From NCBI GenBank assembly GCA_947476765.1, contig CANJRK010000020.1, positions 1 to 10,802 on the forward strand: DNA of 10,802 nucleotides, read 5' to 3'. Position numbers and translations under genes: made by a program. The stretch comes from Actinomycetota bacterium. Its GTDB lineage: Bacteria; Actinomycetota; Actinomycetes; S36-B12; UBA5976. Shown piece after piece: positions 6,722-10,802 of the stretch. Below the pieces are notes generated by a model that was not told the origin of the DNA, made no database searches, and was given only the letters and a program-made list of their open reading frames with translations. The stretch's first letter is position 1; the number at the start of each line of letters is the position of its first letter.

Positions 6722-8107
6722 ATGGCCAAGATCAGCGACGAAGTTCGCACCCACAAATTCACCTTGACCGAAGACGAGATGCCCACTCAGTGGTACAACA
6801 TCATTCCCGACCTGCCAGCACCACCGCCGCCAGCTCTACATCCTGGCACGCATCAGCCAGCTGGACCTGAGGACTTCGCGCCGCTATTCCCAATGGAATT
6901 GATCATGCAGGAAGTTAGCCAGGAGCGATACATAGATATCCCGGGTGGCGTACTAGATGTATACCGCCAATGGCGACCAAGCCCGTTATTCCGGGCACAT
7001 CGACTTGAAAAAGCGTTGGGTACACCTGCGCGTATTTACTACAAGTACGAAGGCGTCTCACCTGCTGGTTCACATAAGCCAAACACTGCGGTCCCGCAGG
7101 CTTACTACAACGCCCAAGACGGTATCAAGAAACTTGTTACTGAAACTGGTGCTGGTCAATGGGGAACTGCACTTGCATTTGCTTGCGCGCTTTATGACAT
7201 GGAATGTGAAGTATTCCAAGTTGGTGCATCATTTGATGCCAAGCCATTCCGCAAGTTAATGATTGAAGCTTTTGGTGGAACAGTTCATCGTTCACCATCA
7301 CAACTAACTGAAGTTGGTCGCATGCTTGCTGCCGATCCAAAGAACATGAGTGGGTCACTTGGTATTGCAATTTCTGAAGCTGTTGAAGTTGCAGTTAAAG
7401 ATCCAGGAACTCGTTATGCACTTGGTTCCGTATTGAATCACGTTTTGATGCATCAAACCATCATTGGTGAAGAAGCATTGCTTCAAATGGAAAAAGCGGG
7501 CGACTCACCAACTCTTATCGTTGGTTGCACCGGTGGCGGTTCAAACTTTGGTGGTTTGTCATTCCCATTCCTGCGCGAAAAGATGGCTGGCAAAATGAAT
7601 CCGCGCATCTTGGCGGCAGAACCTGCTTCCTGTCCTTCACTAACTCGTGGTACGTATGCATACGACTTTGGTGATACTGCAGGCATGACTCCGCTAATGA
7701 AGATGCACACTCTTGGTAAGGATTTCATTCCAGATCCAATTCACGCTGGTGGTTTGCGTTATCACGGTATGGCTCCGTTGATTTCACACATCTACGAACT
7801 TGGTTTGATGGACGCTCAAGCTGTGCCACAGACCGAATGTTTCAGTGCAGCAGTTCAATTCGCTCGCACCGAAGGAATCGTGCCAGCACCAGAGCCAACT
7901 CACGCAATTGCGATTGCAATCCAGGAAGCATTGAAGGCTAAGGAAACCGGCGAAGAAACCGTTATCTTGACTGCGCTTTGTGGACATGGCCACTTCGACC
8001 TTGCTGCATATGATGAATACCTAAATGGCCGCATGGTTGATGAGGCAGTTTCAGATGATCGCTTTGCTGCTGGTCTAGCTAATTTGCCACAGGTCGCTGG
8101 TGTATAA
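6722..8107 (+). CDS. trpB: TrpB2-type tryptophan synthase beta chain (PLP enzyme), stand-alone
   Basis: PLP-dependent enzyme of the TrpB2 branch, which joins indole to serine, or to O-phosphoserine in studied archaeal members, to make tryptophan. The 461-residue length and the extended N-terminus (WYNIIPDLP, PPPPALHPGTHQP) are typical of TrpB2 and longer than classical TrpB (about 400). Motifs: GSHKPN (116-121) with PLP Schiff-base Lys119, ETGAGQWGTALA (141-152; Trp after Gln is TrpB2-like), the phosphate-binding loop GCTGGGSNFGG (268-278), AAEP (298-301), GGLRYHG (343-349) and ALCGHGHFD (418-426). There is no trpA beside it, as usual for TrpB2, which often acts without an alpha subunit. The start is firm: SD GAAGGAG lies four bases ahead of the ATG. 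Paired hairpins lie in the leader and a strong terminator follows. Whether it is the only TrpB of this genome, or an indole-salvage copy, cannot be told here. Confidence 0.92.
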   Translation: MAKISDEVRTHKFTLTEDEMPTQWYNIIPDLPAPPPPALHPGTHQPAGPEDFAPLFPMELIMQEVSQERYIDIPGGVLDVYRQWRPSPLFRAHRLEKALGTPARIYYKYEGVSPAGSHKPNTAVPQAYYNAQDGIKKLVTETGAGQWGTALAFACALYDMECEVFQVGASFDAKPFRKLMIEAFGGTVHRSPSQLTEVGRMLAADPKNMSGSLGIAISEAVEVAVKDPGTRYALGSVLNHVLMHQTIIGEEALLQMEKAGDSPTLIVGCTGGGSNFGGLSFPFLREKMAGKMNPRILAAEPASCPSLTRGTYAYDFGDTAGMTPLMKMHTLGKDFIPDPIHAGGLRYHGMAPLISHIYELGLMDAQAVPQTECFSAAVQFARTEGIVPAPEPTHAIAIAIQEALKAKETGEETVILTALCGHGHFDLAAYDEYLNGRMVDEAVSDDRFAAGLANLPQVAGV

Positions 8108-8115
8108 CACTGCAT

Positions 8116-8158
8116 AAGAAATGGCCTACGAGAATTCTCGTAGGCCATTTCTTTTTCT
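8116..8158. terminator. Strong bidirectional intrinsic terminator between trpB and serS
   Basis: Positions 8116-8153 form a perfect 38-bp palindrome centred on GAATTC. The practical stem is GAAATGGCCTACGAG (8118-8132) with its complement on the other side and a short AATT loop. On the plus strand it runs into ATTTCTTTTTC (to 8158), a good U tract for trpB. On the minus strand the tail is ATTTCTT, enough to end serS transcripts as well. It lies 8 bases after the trpB stop and about 30 bases after the serS stop, between convergent genes. Confidence 0.93.
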
Positions 8159-8184
8159 AAACGCGTTTCTTTTAAGGATTTTCT

Positions 8185-9453
8185 CTACTTAACTTTAAAG
8201 TGACTCGCCCCACCGAGGTATGGCTGCAAAGCTTTTGGAATTCTTACAGACCCATCTGCCTCTTGATGATTTTCAAACAGCGCGACAATAGTTCTAGTAA
8301 TTGCACATAGCGTGCCATTCAGTGTGGCAATTGGCTCGACGCCATCAGCTCCGCGTGATCTAATCTTTAATCTGCGAGATTGAAACGTCGTGCAATTCGA
8401 AGTTGAAGTTACTTCACGATAACGCTCTTGCGATGGCACCCAAGCTTCGCAATCAAACTTACGAGCCGCACTTGACCCTAGGTCTCCTGTTGCTACATCA
8501 ATTACCCGATATGGAATTTCTAGCGCTTGTAGGAACTCCTCTTCGTAACCTAATAGACGCTGGTGTTCTGCAACCGCTTCATCGACTGGGCAGAATGAAA
8601 ACATTTCAACTTTGTCGAACCAGTGCACGCGGAAAATTCCACGCGTATCTTTGCCATGACTGCCAGCTTCACGACGGAAGCAAGGTGAGAAGGCTGCGTA
8701 ACGACGTGGCAGATTTCCTTCTAAGATTTCATCCATATGATAGGCGGCCAACGGGACTTCAGCCGTTCCAACTAAATACATGTCGTCAGCTTCTAAACGA
8801 TAAACGTTTTCGGCAGCTTGCCCCAAGAAACCAGTCCCTTCCATCGCAGCTGGCTTAACCAGTGCCGGTGGAATCATTGGGATAAAACCGTTTTTCTGCG
8901 CAGTATTCATTGCTAGTTGAACTAGTGCGAGTTCCAACATGGCGCCAGGGCCAGTTAAGTAATAGAAGCGACTACCGCTAACTTTTGCACCACGTTCAAT
9001 ATCAATTGCGCCTAATAGTTCGCCAATTTCAACATGATCACGAACCGCAAAACCTTCAGCTGTGAAATCTCGCTTGGTGCCAACTTCTTTAATGACAACG
9101 AAGTCATCTTCTCCACCAACTGGAGCGGCTGGATCAACAACGTTGGAAAGTCCTAAGACCAGTCCTTCAAGTGCAGTATCCATTTCGCGAAGTGAATTTT
9201 CGGCAACTTTGACTTGGTCGGACAATGTTTTGGTTTGGGTGAGCAAGCCTTGCTTTTCATCTCCCGAAGCTTTTGCGACTTGGGCGCCAATTGCCTTTTG
9301 GTTGGCGCGCAAGGTCTCGAATTCGCCCACAGCCGTGCGTCGATTGGCGTCAGCGACTAAGACTTGATCAACTAATTCAACGGATTCACCGCGAGCAGCC
9401 TGGGATCGCTTAACGGATTCCGGGTCTTGGCGCAAGGCTGCTAAATCGATCAT
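8185..9453 (-). CDS. serS: Seryl-tRNA synthetase
   Basis: Class II aminoacyl-tRNA synthetase that charges tRNA-Ser (and tRNA-Sec if present) with serine, releasing PPi. At 422 residues it has full family length. The N-terminal long alpha-helical coiled coil that grips the tRNA variable arm spans about 30-105. The catalytic core shows motif 1 around [11 protein letters not shown] (189-199), the serine-site GTAEVPL (229-235), motif 2 [14 protein letters not shown] (259-272) with VHWFDKVE (276-283), and motif 3 in the 377-395 region (ATLNGTL, ending ALFENHQ). [10 protein letters not shown] (352-361) is also typical. An oddity is Trp278 where Gln (HQF) is usual. The ATG at 9451-9453 fits the family N-terminus ([12 protein letters not shown]). 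There is no proper SD; a TAGGCT box 6 bases upstream suggests a leaderless mRNA. The gene ends at the shared palindromic terminator. Confidence 0.97.
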   Translation of the reverse strand: MIDLAALRQDPESVKRSQAARGESVELVDQVLVADANRRTAVGEFETLRANQKAIGAQVAKASGDEKQGLLTQTKTLSDQVKVAENSLREMDTALEGLVLGLSNVVDPAAPVGGEDDFVVIKEVGTKRDFTAEGFAVRDHVEIGELLGAIDIERGAKVSGSRFYYLTGPGAMLELALVQLAMNTAQKNGFIPMIPPALVKPAAMEGTGFLGQAAENVYRLEADDMYLVGTAEVPLAAYHMDEILEGNLPRRYAAFSPCFRREAGSHGKDTRGIFRVHWFDKVEMFSFCPVDEAVAEHQRLLGYEEEFLQALEIPYRVIDVATGDLGSSAARKFDCEAWVPSQERYREVTSTSNCTTFQSRRLKIRSRGADGVEPIATLNGTLCAITRTIVALFENHQEADGSVRIPKALQPYLGGASHFKVK

Positions 9454-9459
9454 GCCTTA

Positions 9460-9465
9460 AGCCTA
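9460..9465 (-). promoter_or_regulatory. Putative -10 box of a leaderless serS promoter
   Basis: On the minus strand TAGGCT (matching the TANNNT -10 pattern) is separated by six bases (TAAGGC) from the serS ATG. This places transcription start at or next to the A of the start codon, the standard geometry of actinobacterial leaderless genes. No convincing -35 box and no usable SD are visible, which agrees with leaderless expression but does not prove it. The same hexamer occurs ahead of the membrane-protein gene at 10760-10765, but further from its start. Confidence 0.4.
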
Positions 9466-9515
9466 GAGGAATAAGTCAGCCAAAAATTCATCTGGGATTT
9501 GGTAAGAAGTGGTTA

Positions 9516-9525
9516 TTTCCAGATA
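9516..9525 (+). promoter_or_regulatory. TTTCCAGATA element ahead of the SET gene
   Basis: The 10-mer TTTCCAGATA at 9516-9525 also occurs at 6674-6683 ahead of the TrpB2-like gene, in the same orientation and 38-51 bases upstream of the start codons. AGATAGCAT/AGATACCCG could contain a -10 box, with TTGGTA at 9499-9504 as a poor -35 for the SET gene. Two copies in 10.8 kb of near-even composition may be chance. Confidence 0.2.
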
Positions 9526-9576
9526 GCATCAGATCTGCATTTGAATGCCCGCAAGGCAGAGACATGAGGTACTTCA

Positions 9577-10074
9577 TTGGACATGAACTGGTTGACTCCC
9601 AAGGCGCAAGCTCGCTCAGCTGGAGACAAAGGTTGGGGAAGTTTTGCAATTGAGCCGATCAGTAAAGGCGAAACTGTTGGCAGTTTCGGCGGATGGTCCG
9701 TACCGCGTGAAGTGTTATCGACTTTAGAACTTGAGCGTCAACATCGCGCTATTCAGGTTGATGACGATCAGTACCTAGTTTCTAACGCTGACCGCGAACC
9801 TGGGGATTGCTTCAACCATTCATGTGAACCAAGTTGTGGCCTAATGGGCGCGACAATTTTGAAAGCCCGACGTGACATTGCCGTCGGTGAAGAACTTACC
9901 TTTGATTACGCCACTTGCGATGATTCTGATTACGATGAATTTAATTGCGGTTGTGGCACAGATTCTTGCCGCGGCACTGTTACAGGAAAAGATTGGCAGA
10001 TTCCGGCGTTGCACAAAAAATATGCTGGAGAATTTTCGCCTTACTTAGCGAGACGAATTGCTAACGAGTACTAA
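9577..10074 (+). CDS. Small SET-domain protein with post-SET cysteine cluster (putative protein lysine methyltransferase)
   Basis: A 165-residue protein with a nearly minimal SET fold, the domain that transfers methyl from S-adenosylmethionine to lysine in proteins. Order seen: N-terminal SET strand with KGWGSFAIEPISKGE (18-32; the G-x-G AdoMet element), FNHSCEPSCG (79-88; the NHSCxPN pseudoknot motif with Ser-Cys in place of the usual Asn), GEELTFDYATC (104-114; catalytic-type Tyr111), then a post-SET CGCG...CRG cluster (Cys124, Cys126, Cys131) that with Cys83 could bind zinc. The start is read as TTG at 9577: ATGAGGT (9564-9570) lies six bases ahead of it, while the in-frame ATG at 9583 is 12 bases away. 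The neighbours (serS divergent, membrane protein convergent) do not reveal a target. The substrate could be a ribosomal, nucleoid or other protein; histone-type substrates are not implied. Confidence 0.85.
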   Translation: MDMNWLTPKAQARSAGDKGWGSFAIEPISKGETVGSFGGWSVPREVLSTLELERQHRAIQVDDDQYLVSNADREPGDCFNHSCEPSCGLMGATILKARRDIAVGEELTFDYATCDDSDYDEFNCGCGTDSCRGTVTGKDWQIPALHKKYAGEFSPYLARRIANEY

Positions 10075-10724
10075 CTCGAACTAGAGCCGCCATCAGAAAA
10101 TCCACTGACATCAGGAGTTGGTGAATCAAGCGGCGCAATAATTGTGTCGTTTAGATTTTGTTGATTATCAAACACTGCTGCTGAAGCAGATGCAGAAGCT
10201 GTTGCACCTGAGATGAAAGTGGCGTCACCAGAGTTTTTACTATCGAGGTGTTCGTGATACCTAACATCGGCACGATGTAAATCAGAATCACGAATTCTTA
10301 ATGCTTCAGCAATTGGCAATACAACTAAGAAAGTTGCCAAGATGTGCATAACACTAAGCGCGAATTTTCCGGAAAGAGAAACGTTCGCCAAAGTTAATGC
10401 CCCATAGACCGATGCCAATCCGCCACCTAAGCCAATCGCTAGGAACCAAATGCGAGGACCGATAAATAGTTTTGCTAACCCCACAGCAGCCAATGTTGCC
10501 AAAATTCCAGCAATCGCGGTTGCTAACGCAACTCGCAGAATCGAAGCGTCAATTAATACCGAACTCTGAGGCATCTCTGGCACGACGATTTCCCAGTGGA
10601 AAAGGTTTACGCAGATCCAAAGCCAACCTGCGTTTGCCCCGGCAGCAAGTGCGGTTGCACCCAGGCCGGCAAGCCAAATTCGAGAAGCTGGCGGAGTGAT
10701 CTGGCGTACTGGTTTAACCGACAT
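10071..10724 (-). CDS. Four-helix membrane protein with Ser/Ala-rich cytoplasmic tail (DUF6069-like)
   Basis: Predicted integral membrane protein of 217 residues with no recognised function. Four hydrophobic segments are visible: about 16-40 (IWLAGLGATALAAGANAGWL...), 61-86, 92-113 and 121-141. Helix pairs are linked by WEIVVPEMP and by a short basic turn (GPR). The pattern resembles small actinobacterial four-helix proteins such as DUF6069; that assignment is from overall pattern and is tentative. After the last helix comes a charged stretch (ALRIRDSDLHRADVRYHEHL) and a low-complexity tail (170-217) with ATASASASAAV, SPTPDVSGFSDGG and a terminal Ser run, which is longer than the four-helix core needs. 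The start is well supported: AAAGGGGAG lies 6 bases before the ATG. Its stop overlaps the SET gene stop by four bases. Confidence 0.8.
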   Translation of the reverse strand: MSVKPVRQITPPASRIWLAGLGATALAAGANAGWLWICVNLFHWEIVVPEMPQSSVLIDASILRVALATAIAGILATLAAVGLAKLFIGPRIWFLAIGLGGGLASVYGALTLANVSLSGKFALSVMHILATFLVVLPIAEALRIRDSDLHRADVRYHEHLDSKNSGDATFISGATASASASAAVFDNQQNLNDTIIAPLDSPTPDVSGFSDGGSSSS

Positions 10725-10802
10725 ATTGAACTCCCCTTTAGCAAATCGCTAGTGCCAAAAGCCTACGCCATAACGCCAGTTTCACTGGAGTGCATTTCTC
10801 GC
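10725..10802 (-). promoter_or_regulatory. Upstream region of the membrane-protein gene
   Basis: This 78-bp right edge holds the SD GGGGAG (10731-10736) of the membrane-protein gene, a TAGGCT hexamer on the minus strand (10760-10765), and a small inverted repeat CCAGT-TTC-ACTGG (10776-10788). No clear -35/-10 pair is found, and the region is cut by the window edge. Confidence 0.25.

Noticed and set aside
8403..8858. Plus-strand 151-codon open frame across serS
   Set aside because: It is antisense to SerRS motifs 2 and 3; composition is unlike a real protein of this genome and no SD is present.
1..10802. Defence island, prophage, toxin-antitoxin or CRISPR locus
   Set aside because: No nuclease, integrase, antitoxin or spacer-repeat pattern was found on either strand; all larger genes belong to metabolism, cell envelope or translation.

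Overview
The window looks like a chromosomal segment of a free-living actinobacterium with a small, moderate-GC genome. The supports are an actinobacterial-type K+-independent proton-pumping pyrophosphatase, a LytR-CpsA-Psr (LCP) cell-wall ligase with a long proline-rich cytoplasmic head, a pheA/serS/HAD-phosphatase neighbourhood of the kind found in many Actinobacteria, short intergenic gaps, GTG and TTG starts, and a probable leaderless promoter. Base composition is near-even, unlike high-GC soil actinomycetes, so a freshwater planktonic lineage (Nanopelagicales/acI-like) is my best guess; this is inference, not proof. There are no rRNA or tRNA genes, insertion sequences, phage genes or CRISPR arrays.

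Layout. Left, on the minus strand: hppA (running off the left edge) preceded by an LCP-family gene. A 256-bp divergent gap follows. It holds a terminator-like hairpin in the LCP leader and a pair of direct repeats. On the plus strand come a malate/L-lactate dehydrogenase-type oxidoreductase (Ldh2 family) and pheA (prephenate dehydratase). From there the strand alternates gene by gene: a Cof-type HAD phosphatase (-), a stand-alone TrpB2-type tryptophan synthase beta chain (+), serS (-), a small SET-domain protein with a post-SET cysteine cluster (+), and a four-helix membrane protein with a low-complexity tail (-).

Function. hppA supplies membrane energisation from PPi, including PPi released by aminoacyl-tRNA synthetases such as serS. 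LCP attaches glycopolymers to the wall. pheA and the TrpB2-like enzyme are both aromatic amino acid biosynthesis genes and share short leader elements. serS charges tRNA-Ser. The roles of the Ldh2-type enzyme, the HAD phosphatase, the SET protein and the terminal membrane protein cannot be fixed from sequence alone.

The points most worth a second look are the minus-strand terminator-like structure inside the LCP 5' leader, the paired hairpins just ahead of the TrpB2 gene, the bacterial SET/post-SET protein, and two convergent gene pairs that end with the same 4-base CTAA overlap and no terminator. I did not find clear evidence of a complete new multi-gene system here.
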